Assembly: GCF_024435355.1 (NCBI RefSeq)
Contig: NZ_JAMJWG010000037.1
Location: 1 to 56,690, forward strand
Direction of reading: 5' to 3'
DNA: 56,690 nt
From: Streptomyces odontomachi
Lineage (GTDB): Bacteria > Actinomycetota > Actinomycetes > Streptomycetales > Streptomycetaceae
Shown: positions 1 through 7,506 of the stretch, in pieces
Position numbering within the stretch: the stretch's first letter is position 1
How the letters are laid out: each line of letters starts with the position of its first letter
The notes under the pieces: generated by a model
Seen by the model: only the letters and a program-made list of their open reading frames with translations
The model's database searches: none
What the model was told of the DNA's origin: nothing
Position numbers and translations under genes: made by a program

Positions 1-7
1 CCCCGTG

Positions 8-421
8 CTAGCCCCGCGGCTCGCTGATGTCGACCATCCACGGCACGCCGAACCTGTCCACGCACATGCCGAACTCGTCGCCCCAGGCCTGCTTCTGCAT
101 GGGCATCGTGATGCTTCCGCCCTCGGACAGCCGCTCCCAGTAGCCGCGCAGCCGGTTGGCGTCGTCGCCGCTGAGGCTCACCGAGGAGCCCGCCATGGGC
201 CGGTACTCCATCTGGGAGGGCACGTCGCTGGCCATGATCGTGTAGCCGGCGTCGGTCTCCAGCATGGCGTGCATGACCAGGTTCGCATCGGGCGGGTCCG
301 TGGCGCCGAGGTCGCCGAAGGTGCTGAGGGCGAGGTCGCCGCCGAACACGCTCGCGTAGAACTCCATCGCCTGGCGGGCGTCGCCGTTGAACGTGAGGTA
401 GGGGTTCAGCCGTGAGGACAT
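8..421 (-). CDS. VOC-family (PhnB/glyoxalase-fold) protein
   Basis: A 137-residue single-domain protein. The opening SRLNPYLTFNGDARQAMEFY and the later FGMCVDRFGVPWMVDI are typical of PhnB-like members of the vicinal-oxygen-chelate superfamily. I start at the ATG whose upstream minus-strand sequence is AGGAGGAGCACC; the longer open frame upstream lacks such a site and has shadow-type composition. PhnB-like proteins have no single known reaction, so no substrate is assigned. It is separated from the next minus-strand gene by about 200 bases with nothing recognisable, so it is probably transcribed alone. Confidence 0.88.
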   Translation of the reverse strand: MSSRLNPYLTFNGDARQAMEFYASVFGGDLALSTFGDLGATDPPDANLVMHAMLETDAGYTIMASDVPSQMEYRPMAGSSVSLSGDDANRLRGYWERLSEGGSITMPMQKQAWGDEFGMCVDRFGVPWMVDISEPRG

Positions 422-623
422 GGTGCTCCTCCTGGGGACTGTGGATGGTGGGTGGCCGGCGGGGCGGCGGGTCCGTGTGCCGTGGAACGGGCAGTGGGAT
501 GGTGCGCCCGGAGACTCGGTCGGCCACGGTGGCGCGGGTGCGAGCCACGCTAGCGCCCGCGCACGCCGGCCCACGGACGAAACGCCGGGTCCCCGGAGAC
601 GTTCACATCGGCACCGGAGCCGT

Positions 624-1400
624 TCACATCGGCAGCCGGCGGAGGACCGGCCGTGGCGCGTGCCGCACCGCCGACATCACCAGACGCAGGGGCCCCGGCA
701 CCCACACCAGCTCCGCACGCCGTACCAACCCCGTCTCGATGGCGCGCGCCACGGCGCTTGGGGTGGTGGCGAGCGGCGCCGGTGTGCGACCCGCCGTCAT
801 CTTCGTCCGGACGAAACCGGGGCGCACCACCATCACGTGCACCCCCGTGCCGTGCAGCGCGTCGCCGAGGCCCTGGGCGAACGCGTCGAGGCCCGCCTTG
901 CTGGAGCCGTAGATGAAGTTTGCGCGCCGGGCCCGTTCGCCGGCGACCGAGGAGAGCACCACCAGCGAGCCGTGGCCCTGGGCCTGGAGCGCCTTGGCGC
1001 ACACCAGGCCGGCCGACACGGCGCCCGTGTAGTTGGTCTGGGCGACCCGTACCGCGGACAGTGGCTCGTTCTCGTCGTGTGCCTGGTCGCCGAGGACGCC
1101 GAAGGCGAGCAGCACCATGTCGACGTCTCCGGCGTCCGAGCCCGTTCCGCCCTCGGCGAAGACCTTGCCCAGCACCTCCTCGTGGGAGGCGCAGTCCAGC
1201 GCGTCGAAGGCGACGGTCCGTGCGTCGGCGCCCAGGTCGCGCAGTTGCTCGGCCGCCGCGTCCAGGGCGGGCGACGGCCGGCCGGCGAGCCACACGGTAC
1301 GGGTGCGGCGCGCCACCAGCCGCCGCGCCGTGGCCAGCGCGATCTCGGAGCTGCCGCCGAGCACGAGCAGGGACTGGGGGATACCGAAGGCGTCCTTCAT
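624..1400 (-). CDS. dprE2: DprE2-like SDR oxidoreductase (decaprenylphosphoryl-2-keto-pentose reductase family)
   Basis: A 258-residue short-chain dehydrogenase. The Rossmann glycine motif is LVLGGSSEIA (residues 12-21) and the catalytic set is Ser150/151, Tyr164 and Lys168 (YGSSK). SSEIA in place of the usual GxxxGIG is characteristic of DprE2 proteins, which reduce the keto intermediate made by DprE1 to complete epimerisation of polyprenyl-phospho-ribose to polyprenyl-phospho-arabinose. The ATG is preferred over a GTG nine bases upstream because CTGGAG lies eight bases before the ATG and overlaps the GTG. It follows the DprE1-like gene on the same strand after about 115 bases and is probably co-transcribed. 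The function in a non-mycolate organism is inferred. Confidence 0.85.
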   Translation of the reverse strand: MKDAFGIPQSLLVLGGSSEIALATARRLVARRTRTVWLAGRPSPALDAAAEQLRDLGADARTVAFDALDCASHEEVLGKVFAEGGTGSDAGDVDMVLLAFGVLGDQAHDENEPLSAVRVAQTNYTGAVSAGLVCAKALQAQGHGSLVVLSSVAGERARRANFIYGSSKAGLDAFAQGLGDALHGTGVHVMVVRPGFVRTKMTAGRTPAPLATTPSAVARAIETGLVRRAELVWVPGPLRLVMSAVRHAPRPVLRRLPM

Positions 1401-1515
1401 GGCGGGCACTCCAGGGGCGAGGGAGAAGCGCGGGGAGGGGTGGGGAGGGGAAGGCAGGGGAGGGGAAGGCAGGGGGAGGGCGGGTCCGGGGGCGGGGCCT
1501 GGCGAGGGTCCGGGC

Positions 1516-2976
1516 CTAGAGACCGAGCCGGCGTGACAGGTCCGAGGTGAACACGCCGTGCGGGTCGAGCCGGGCGCGCAGCTCGCGGAAGTCGGCCAGC
1601 CGTGGGTACATCACCGGCAGCAGGTCGGGGCGGAGCCGGGCGTCCTTCGCGAGGTAGACCCGGCCGTCCGCGGTGGCCACCGCCTCGTCGAGCCGGTCCA
1701 GGAACGGGCCGAGCCCGGGGAGGTCCGCCGGGATGTCGAGGGCCAGCGTCCAGCCGGGCGCGGGAAAGGAGAGCCAGCCGGGATCGGCGTCACCGAACCG
1801 TTTCAGCACCGCGAGGAACGACGGGCAGCCCTGCGCGGTGATGCGCCTCACGATCCGCCGCAGGGCCTCCTCGTGGCCGTACCCGACGACGAACTGGTAC
1901 TGCACGAAGCCGCTGGGCCCGTACAGGCGGTTCCAGTGCGGGATGCCGTCCAGCGGATGGAAGAACGTGGGCAGCCGCTGGAGCTCGCCGATGCGGAGCC
2001 GGGGCGCCCTGCGGTACCAGAGCTCGTTCAGGACGCGTACGGGGCCGCGGCCCAGCAGCCCGTCCGGTACGAAGGCGGGGGCGCCCGGCAGCCGGGCGGG
2101 GCGGAAGGCCAGGGGGTCGCGCCGGGCGCGCGCGGGGAGCGCGTCGAGCGGGGCGTGATCGCCGCGAGTGAGCACGGCGCGCCCGGTCGCCGCGCCGCGC
2201 GCCAGCAGGTCGATCCAGGCCACCGAGTACCGGTAGCGGTGGTCGGTGGCGGTGAGCCGGTCCATCAGGTCGTCGAGGTCGGCGGCGCGTTCGGTGTCCA
2301 CGGTCACCCAGGACGTCTCGACGGGCAGCAGCCGCACCGTCGCGGTGAGGATCGCGCCGGTCAGGCCCATGCCGCCGGCGGTGGCGTCGAAGAGCGGGGT
2401 GCCGCGTTCGACGGTGCGCACCTCGCCGTCGGCGGTGAGCAGTTCCAGGGAGAGCACATGGCGGGAGAACGAGCCGGCGCCGTGGTGGTTCTTTCCGTGG
2501 ATGTCGGCGCCGATCGCACCGCCCACCGTCACATAACGAGTGCCGGGGGTCACCGGTACGAACCAGCCCAGCGGCAGCAGCACCTTCATCAGCCGGTGCA
2601 GGCTCACCCCCGCGTCGCACAGGACGAGGCCCTGCGCCGCGTCGACGACGTGGATGCGGTCGAGGCCGGTCATGTCGAGCACCTGGCCGCCGGCGTTCTG
2701 CGCGGCATCGCCGTAGGCGCGACCGAGCCCCCGTGGAATGCTCCCGCGCGCCCCGTCCCGCGCGCACCCGCGGACGATCGCGGCCACCTCCTCGTAGCTG
2801 CGCGGGCGCAGCACCCGGGCGCCGCTCGGTGCGGTACGCCCCCAGCCGGTGACGGGGACGACCGGGTGGCGGACGGTGGCATCGAGTGCGGGTGCGTCGG
2901 GTGCGTCGGGTGCGTCGGATGGGTGGGCCGTGTTCGGGGCCTTCCGGGCGGGGGCGGTGTCGGCGGAAGCAGACAT
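1516..2976 (-). CDS. dprE1: DprE1-like FAD-dependent oxidase
   Basis: A 486-residue flavoprotein with an N-terminal FAD-binding (PCMH-type) domain, including the DprE1 signatures GLGRAYGDAAQNAGG (83-97) and IGADIHGKNHH (155-165), and a C-terminal substrate domain with FVQYQFV (357-363), PGWTLALDIP (407-416) and YLAKDARL (441-448). From memory of mycobacterial DprE1, the Cys modified by benzothiazinones (Cys387) falls in the PGW motif; here that position is Ala412, while the active-site Lys (Lys418 there) is kept as Lys444. The family oxidises C2 of polyprenyl-phospho-ribose. The N-terminus has a DAPDAPDAP stretch from a short tandem DNA repeat. The gene diverges from the PAP2 gene. Confidence 0.87.
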   Translation of the reverse strand: MSASADTAPARKAPNTAHPSDAPDAPDAPALDATVRHPVVPVTGWGRTAPSGARVLRPRSYEEVAAIVRGCARDGARGSIPRGLGRAYGDAAQNAGGQVLDMTGLDRIHVVDAAQGLVLCDAGVSLHRLMKVLLPLGWFVPVTPGTRYVTVGGAIGADIHGKNHHGAGSFSRHVLSLELLTADGEVRTVERGTPLFDATAGGMGLTGAILTATVRLLPVETSWVTVDTERAADLDDLMDRLTATDHRYRYSVAWIDLLARGAATGRAVLTRGDHAPLDALPARARRDPLAFRPARLPGAPAFVPDGLLGRGPVRVLNELWYRRAPRLRIGELQRLPTFFHPLDGIPHWNRLYGPSGFVQYQFVVGYGHEEALRRIVRRITAQGCPSFLAVLKRFGDADPGWLSFPAPGWTLALDIPADLPGLGPFLDRLDEAVATADGRVYLAKDARLRPDLLPVMYPRLADFRELRARLDPHGVFTSDLSRRLGL

Positions 2977-3118
2977 GGTCAGGACCGTATAGCCGCGGTA
3001 CGGGCGAATCTGATGATCCTGTGGTTTTCTGCCGAATTCATCACTGAATGGGATGGATTAACGGAGTGTCGTCCTATCGCATCGTCATCTTTTTCGGAGG
3101 GCGTAGAAGAGTCGAGCC
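2977..3118. promoter_or_regulatory. Divergent promoter region between dprE1-like and PAP2 genes
   Basis: This 142-base interval is visibly A/T-richer than its surroundings (for example around 3010-3100) and lies between two divergently read genes of one pathway, so it should carry both promoters. GGAGGGCGTAGAAG shortly before 3119 can serve as the ribosome binding site for the PAP2 gene. I could not assign convincing -35/-10 boxes. Confidence 0.45.
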
Positions 3119-3724
3119 ATGCACGACCTGGATCACCGGCTGCTCGCCGCGCTGCGGGACTGCGGCGCCGACCCTCGCGTGGCCACGATCGCGCGAGCGC
3201 TTTCCGCGGGGGGTGAGCACGGCGCGCTCTGGATCGCCGGAGGCCTCGGTGCCGCCGTCGCCGACCGCGCGCAGCGCGGCGCATGGGTGCGCGGTACCGC
3301 GCTGACCGCCGCCGCACACCTGACGAGCGTGGCCCTCAAGCGCCTGGTGCGGCGCCCGCGCCCCACCCGCATCGCGCCCCTGGTACGCACCCAGGGCCGG
3401 CACTCCTTCCCCAGCTCGCACGCCACGTCGGCGGCGGCGGCCGTGGTGGCCTGCGCGGCACTGCGGCCGGCGGGCGGCGGCCTCGCCCGGGCCGTGCCGC
3501 CGGTGGCCGCTGCGGTATGCGTCTCCCGGCTGGTCGTGGGGGTGCACTACCCGTCCGACGTGGCCGCCGGTGCCGTGCTCGGTGGGCTGCTCGCCCACCT
3601 CGGCAGGCCCTGGATCACCCGGCCGCTCCCGCCCGTCGCCCACCACCGCCCTCATAGGAAGTCGCTGCGCTCCCCCAGCCCGCCTCGGCCACCTGTCCGC
3701 CCGAAAGGCCGTCCCCATGTCTGA
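3119..3724 (+). CDS. PAP2-family phosphatase (probable polyprenyl-phospho-5-phosphoribose phosphatase)
   Basis: A 201-residue membrane phosphatase with the full PAP2 triad: KRLVRRPRP (74-82), FPSSHATS (97-104) and SRLVVGVHYPSD (136-147). The Lys, two Arg, two His and Asp of the vanadate-haloperoxidase-type site are all present. Its position next to a UbiA-type transferase and opposite DprE1/DprE2 makes it the likely counterpart of mycobacterial Rv3807c, which removes the 5-phosphate from decaprenyl-phospho-phosphoribose. The family is intact, but the substrate is inferred from context. The C-terminal roughly 35 residues are Pro/Arg-rich and probably cytosolic. The stop overlaps the next start by eight bases, implying translational coupling. 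Confidence 0.85.
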   Translation: MHDLDHRLLAALRDCGADPRVATIARALSAGGEHGALWIAGGLGAAVADRAQRGAWVRGTALTAAAHLTSVALKRLVRRPRPTRIAPLVRTQGRHSFPSSHATSAAAAVVACAALRPAGGGLARAVPPVAAAVCVSRLVVGVHYPSDVAAGAVLGGLLAHLGRPWITRPLPPVAHHRPHRKSLRSPSPPRPPVRPKGRPHV

Positions 3725-4844
3725 ACGCACCGTGCTCGGCCCCGGTCCCGCCCGCACCGCGGCCCCCGACCCGCCTGCGAACGGAGCCGCGAAGTCCACC
3801 GAGGCCGGGAAGCATCCCGGAGCCGGAGCCGGAGCCGGAGCCGGAGTGGGAGTGGGGGAGTGCGCCGGCGGATCCGTGCGGTCGGCCGAGTCGGGCGCCC
3901 CCTCGGTGCCAACCGCGCCAACCGCGCCCTCCGGATTCGCCCGGCTCCTCGGCCCGCGTCTCGCGCTCGGTCTGCTGAAGACCGCGCGCCCCCGCCAGTG
4001 GATGAAGAACGTGCTGGTCGGGGCGGCACCGTTGGCGGCGGGTCAGCTGTTCTCGTGGGCCGTGCTCGGGCGGCTCGCGGTGGTCTTCGTGCTGTTCACG
4101 GCCGCCGCATCCGCCGTCTACCTGATCAACGACGCACGGGACGCCACGGCCGACCGGGCCCACCCGGTCAAGCGCCACCGCCCGGTCGCCGCCGGGCAGG
4201 TCCCGGTGCCCGTCGCGTACGCGGTCGGCGGGGCGCTCGCGGTGGCGGCGCCGGCCGCCGCCGCGGTGCTGTGCACCCCGCTGGCCGCGGCGCTGCTCAC
4301 CGCGTACGTCGGCATGCAACTGGCGTACTGCGCACGCCTCAAGCACGTCCTCGTCGTGGACCTCACGGTGGTCACCGTGGGGTTCGTCATGCGGACGATG
4401 AGCGGCGGCCTGGCGCTCGGCATCCCGCTGTCCCGCTGGTTCCTGATCACCACGGCGTTCGGCGCGCTGTTCATGGTCGCCGCCAAGCGGTACTCCGAGG
4501 CCGTCCAACTACCCGGCAGCGCGGGTGCGACCAGGGCACTGCTGGCCGAGTACACCACCGGCTACCTGCGGTTCGTCTGGCAGCTCGCGGCAGGCGTGGC
4601 GGTCCTCGCGTACTGCCTGTGGGCGCTGGAGGGCGGTCCCGGGGCGGCGGGGAGCGGGGCCGGGCTGCTGCCCTGGCGCCAGCTGTCCATGGTCGCCTTC
4701 ATCCTCGCGATCCTGCGCTACGCCGTCTTCGCCGACCGCGGCGCCGCGGGCGAACCGGAGGACGTGGTCCTGCACGACCGCCCGCTCGCGGCCATCGGCC
4801 TGCTGTGGCTGGCGCTGTACGGACTCGCGGTCGTCGACGGGTGA
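3717..4844 (+). CDS. UbiA-family prenyltransferase, decaprenyl-phosphate phosphoribosyltransferase-like
   Basis: A 375-residue integral membrane prenyltransferase. After a disordered N-terminal tail of about 75 residues containing a GAGAGAG/VGVGE stretch, the body begins with LLKTARPRQWMKNVL (87-100), the signature of phosphoribose-transferring UbiA proteins. The metal-binding motif NDARDATAD follows at 138-146, then multiple hydrophobic helices and a second-loop YSEAVQLPGSAGATR region. In mycobacteria this enzyme (Rv3806c, UbiA) moves phosphoribose from PRPP to decaprenyl phosphate. The start at 3717 is inside the 3' end of the PAP2 gene and is preceded by GAAAGG. The neighbouring PAP2, GtrA and DprE genes support the assignment. 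Confidence 0.85.
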   Translation: MSERTVLGPGPARTAAPDPPANGAAKSTEAGKHPGAGAGAGAGVGVGECAGGSVRSAESGAPSVPTAPTAPSGFARLLGPRLALGLLKTARPRQWMKNVLVGAAPLAAGQLFSWAVLGRLAVVFVLFTAAASAVYLINDARDATADRAHPVKRHRPVAAGQVPVPVAYAVGGALAVAAPAAAAVLCTPLAAALLTAYVGMQLAYCARLKHVLVVDLTVVTVGFVMRTMSGGLALGIPLSRWFLITTAFGALFMVAAKRYSEAVQLPGSAGATRALLAEYTTGYLRFVWQLAAGVAVLAYCLWALEGGPGAAGSGAGLLPWRQLSMVAFILAILRYAVFADRGAAGEPEDVVLHDRPLAAIGLLWLALYGLAVVDG

Positions 4845-4856
4845 GGGGCGTGACGG

Positions 4857-5393
4857 ATGCCGATCCCGCAGACGCGAGGGGAACGGGCGACGGTGCCGGC
4901 CGGAGGCGCCCGGGTGGCACGGGAGGCGCCGGGGGCGCGGTGCGGGCTGCTCGGCGAGGTGCTCGGATTCGCCGCGGCCGGGCTCTGCGCCTACCTCACC
5001 GACCTGGCGCTGTTCGTCTGGCTGCGCGGTGCCGTGGGCCTCGGTCCGCTTCCCGCCAAGGCGCTGTCCTTCGTGGCGGCCTGCGGGATCGCCTACGCGG
5101 GCAACGCGCTGGGCCCCTACCGCGGACGCGTCGGCTCCGACTGCGGCCCGGGAGCGTTCCGTTTCCGCCGCTACGGCCTGTTCGCCGCGATCAACCTCGC
5201 CGGTGCCGTCGTCCAACTGCTCTGCCTGACCGTCACGCACTACGGGCTGGGGCTCACCTCACCGTGGGCGGACACCGTCTCCGGTGCCGGGGTGGGGATG
5301 GCGCTGGCCACGGTGCTGCGCTTCTGGGCGACGCGGACGTTCGTCTTCGGCGCGAAACCTTCGGCACGCGACCTGTCGGAGCGGGTCTCGTGA
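4857..5393 (+). CDS. GtrA-family membrane protein
   Basis: A 178-residue protein with about four hydrophobic helices (roughly 32-55, 62-80, 105-125 and 133-155) and the GtrA features FAAAGLCAYLTDLALF near the start and RFWATRTFVF at the end. GtrA proteins are thought to move or present polyprenyl-phospho-sugars across the membrane; the mycobacterial homologue Rv3789 is linked to decaprenyl-phospho-arabinose. It begins 12 bases after the UbiA stop, so it is in the same operon. A roughly 30-residue hydrophilic Gly/Ala/Arg-rich N-terminus precedes the first helix; a later start cannot be excluded. Confidence 0.82.
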   Translation: MPIPQTRGERATVPAGGARVAREAPGARCGLLGEVLGFAAAGLCAYLTDLALFVWLRGAVGLGPLPAKALSFVAACGIAYAGNALGPYRGRVGSDCGPGAFRFRRYGLFAAINLAGAVVQLLCLTVTHYGLGLTSPWADTVSGAGVGMALATVLRFWATRTFVFGAKPSARDLSERVS

Positions 5394-5429
5394 GCGGAGG
5401 GACGAGACGCAGGGCCGAAAGACGCCCCG

Positions 5430-5466
5430 AAAAGGGGCGCGGGGAACTGCGCGAACGACCACGACG
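5430..5466 (+). repeat. Dispersed intergenic repeat, copy 1
   Basis: This copy contains GGGGCGCGGGGAACTGCGCG, preceded by AAAA and followed by AACGACCACGACG. Near-identical copies occur at 10491, 10561, 12922, 13088 and 37687 in this window. I recognise it as a sequence scattered through Streptomyces intergenic regions; no function is known to me. Confidence 0.85.
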
Positions 5467-5513
5467 AAACCCGCACGCCGCCACCGAGACCGCGGGGCAG
5501 AACCGGCCGCATT

Positions 5514-5727
5514 CCGGCCACCGGCGGATGGTCTGCCGTCCCGGCCACCGGCGGATGGTCTGCCGTCCCGGCCACCGGCGGATGGTCTGCCGTCCCGGCC
5601 ACCGGCGGATGGTCTGCCGTCCCGGCCACCGGCCGACGGTCTGCCGCCCCGACCACCTGCGGATGGTCTGCCGCCCCGGCCACCGGCCGACGGTCCGCCG
5701 CCCCGACCACCTGCCGACCGCCGATCA
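5514..5727. repeat. 27-bp tandem repeat array
   Basis: About eight tandem 27-base units, of the form CCACCGGCGGATGGTCTGCC plus seven more bases, fill most of the space between the GtrA gene and the convergently read carboxypeptidase gene. The first four units are nearly identical and later ones diverge (GGCGGATG becomes GGCCGACG or TGCGGATG). Because the unit is a multiple of three it stays open in several frames, but no frame has a convincing start, ribosome binding site or domain, so I treat it as non-coding. The rest of 5394-5764 holds one dispersed repeat and nothing else I can name. Confidence 0.8.
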
Positions 5728-5764
5728 CGCGGCGGAGCCGCAGAAGGCGTGCGGGCGCCGGGCG

Positions 5765-7078
5765 TCAGCGGCGCGGCAGGCGGCGGACGAGTTCGGGGAG
5801 CGGCCAGCGCTTGTGGACCACGAAGGCACCGATCGCCAGGAGCACCAGCACGCCACCGACGATCGCCAGCGCGATGCCGACCCCGCTGGAGCCGTCGTCG
5901 GAGGCCTGCGCGGTGTCGGTGGCGGCACCCTTCTTGTCGCTGCCCTTGCCGTCGCTGGAGGCGTGCTTGCCCGCCTTGCCGCCGGAGGCCGAGGCGACGC
6001 TCTTCGGGGGCACCAGTGCACCGACCGGGGTGACCTTGCCGGTCGCCTTGAAGCCCCAGTCGAGGAGGCGTGCCGCCTCCTGGTAGACCGGCAGGATGCC
6101 GCCGGCCGACGGGTGCATCACCGTGACGAGCAGCACATGGCCGTCGCGCTCGGCGACGCCGGTGTAGGTCGCGCCCGCGTTCGTGGTGTTGCCGTTCTTG
6201 ACGCCCGCGATGCCCTCGTACGGGCTGAGTCCGGCGTCACCGGTGAGCAGCCGGTTGGTGTTCTGGATCTCGAACGACCCGCGGGTCTTCTTGCCGTGCT
6301 TGCCCTTCTTCGTCTCGCCCGGGAACTGCGCCCGTACCGTCGAGCAGTAGTCGCGGAAGTCCTTCTTCTGGAGCCCGGAGCGGGCGAACAGGGTCAGGTC
6401 GTACGCGGACGACACCTGGTGCGGCTCGTCGTAGCCGTCGGGGCTGACCACGGTCGTGTCGTCGGCCTGCAACTCGTCGGCGTGCTTCTGCATGTCCTGC
6501 ACGGTCTTCGGCACGCCGCCGTTCATGGCCGCGAGGACGTGCACCGCATCGTTGCCGGAGCGCAGGAAGACACCCAGCCACAGGTCGCTGACCTTGTAGG
6601 TCTCGTTCTCCTTGACGCCGACCAGGCTGGAGCCCTCGCCCATCCCCGCCAGGTCCGAGAGCGCCACCTTGTGTTCCTCGGTCTTCGGGAACTTCGGCAG
6701 CAGGGTGTCGGCGAAGAGCATCTTCAGGGTGCTGGCGGGCGGCAGCTTCCAGTGCGCGTTGTGCGCGGCCAGCACCTCGCCCGACTCGGCGTCCGAGACG
6801 ATCCAGGACCGTGCGGTCACGTCCTTCGGCAGGACCGGGGCGCCGGACCCCAGCTCGACCTGCGTGCCCTGCTGGCCGAGCCGTGCTCCGCCGATGGTCG
6901 ACATCGACGCCGGCGGTTTCGCGTTGCTCCAGTCGGGGTCGCCGCTTGCCAGCGCGGGCGTGACGGCCGGGGCGGACAACAGGGCGGTGGCGCAGGCCAC
7001 AACGGCAATCTTCTTCAAGGCAGGCACGATCGAGAACGTACACGGCCACCGGGCCGTCGTCGCCGTCGCGGTGGCCAT
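5765..7078 (-). CDS. D-alanyl-D-alanine carboxypeptidase (serine-type, S11-like)
   Basis: A 437-residue exported penicillin-binding protein that trims the terminal D-Ala from peptidoglycan stem peptides. A signal peptide covers about residues 20-45 (LKKIAVVACATALLSAPAVTPALASG). The motifs are S116-T-L-K119, S174-G-N176 and K294-N-G296; the third box is usually KTG. The C-terminus has a Lys/Gly/Ser-rich linker, a membrane helix (GVGIALAIVGGVLVLLAIGAFVV) and a basic tail, as in membrane-anchored low-mass PBPs. The ATG at 7078 is chosen because it directly precedes the signal peptide and has AGGGG upstream; the longer frame is atypical. Two lysozyme genes follow divergently, and an SCO4848-family gene lies beyond, as in other streptomycetes. 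Confidence 0.88.
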   Translation of the reverse strand: MATATATTARWPCTFSIVPALKKIAVVACATALLSAPAVTPALASGDPDWSNAKPPASMSTIGGARLGQQGTQVELGSGAPVLPKDVTARSWIVSDAESGEVLAAHNAHWKLPPASTLKMLFADTLLPKFPKTEEHKVALSDLAGMGEGSSLVGVKENETYKVSDLWLGVFLRSGNDAVHVLAAMNGGVPKTVQDMQKHADELQADDTTVVSPDGYDEPHQVSSAYDLTLFARSGLQKKDFRDYCSTVRAQFPGETKKGKHGKKTRGSFEIQNTNRLLTGDAGLSPYEGIAGVKNGNTTNAGATYTGVAERDGHVLLVTVMHPSAGGILPVYQEAARLLDWGFKATGKVTPVGALVPPKSVASASGGKAGKHASSDGKGSDKKGAATDTAQASDDGSSGVGIALAIVGGVLVLLAIGAFVVHKRWPLPELVRRLPRR

Positions 7079-7506
7079 TTCCAGCCCCTGTCCGCACGGC
7101 GTGCCCTGCCCGTCGGCCATCCGGCGGCAGGGCACCGCCCGACGGGCGTTCACCACCCGACGGCCGTCCGCCGCCGTGCGGGCGCGCCGCCCCCCGCCCG
7201 CGACCTCGCGGGCGTCCTCAGGCTCCCGGCCATGGGGGCGACGAGGCCCCTGGCCGGGATGTGGAACAGGTTTCAACCACTGAAAGTTTTTGCCGTCCGT
7301 GGACCGTCACCGCAGCTCCACGGATTCTTCGCTGGGCTAGACCACAGGGCATGCGTGAAACCTCTTTACCGCGGGGACGATTCATGCGTCACTCATGACG
7401 CGTCTACGTCAAAGACACAGACCTCGCACAGCATCACCCAAGCATGCACAGCACCGCCCGGCACGCCCTCGTCCCCACACATCACTGACGTGCTCAGGAG
7501 GAAGCT
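7079..7506. promoter_or_regulatory. Divergent control region between carboxypeptidase and first lysozyme
   Basis: This 428-base interval has no credible gene. It holds an inverted repeat CCGTGGA/TCCACGG (7297-7303 and 7317-7323) and a compact palindrome GCGTCA-CTCA-TGACGC (7386-7401), either of which could be a regulator site or part of a leader hairpin. The segment 7270-7440 is the most A/T-rich part and likely carries the lysozyme promoter. I looked for the conserved core of the c-di-AMP (ydaO-type) riboswitch, which often precedes Streptomyces cell-wall hydrolase genes, and did not find it. Confidence 0.45.

Noticed and set aside
5514..5727. CRISPR-like array
   Set aside because: Units abut with no spacers, and there are no cas genes. 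It is a simple tandem repeat. The 63-bp array at 44730 was rejected for the same reason.
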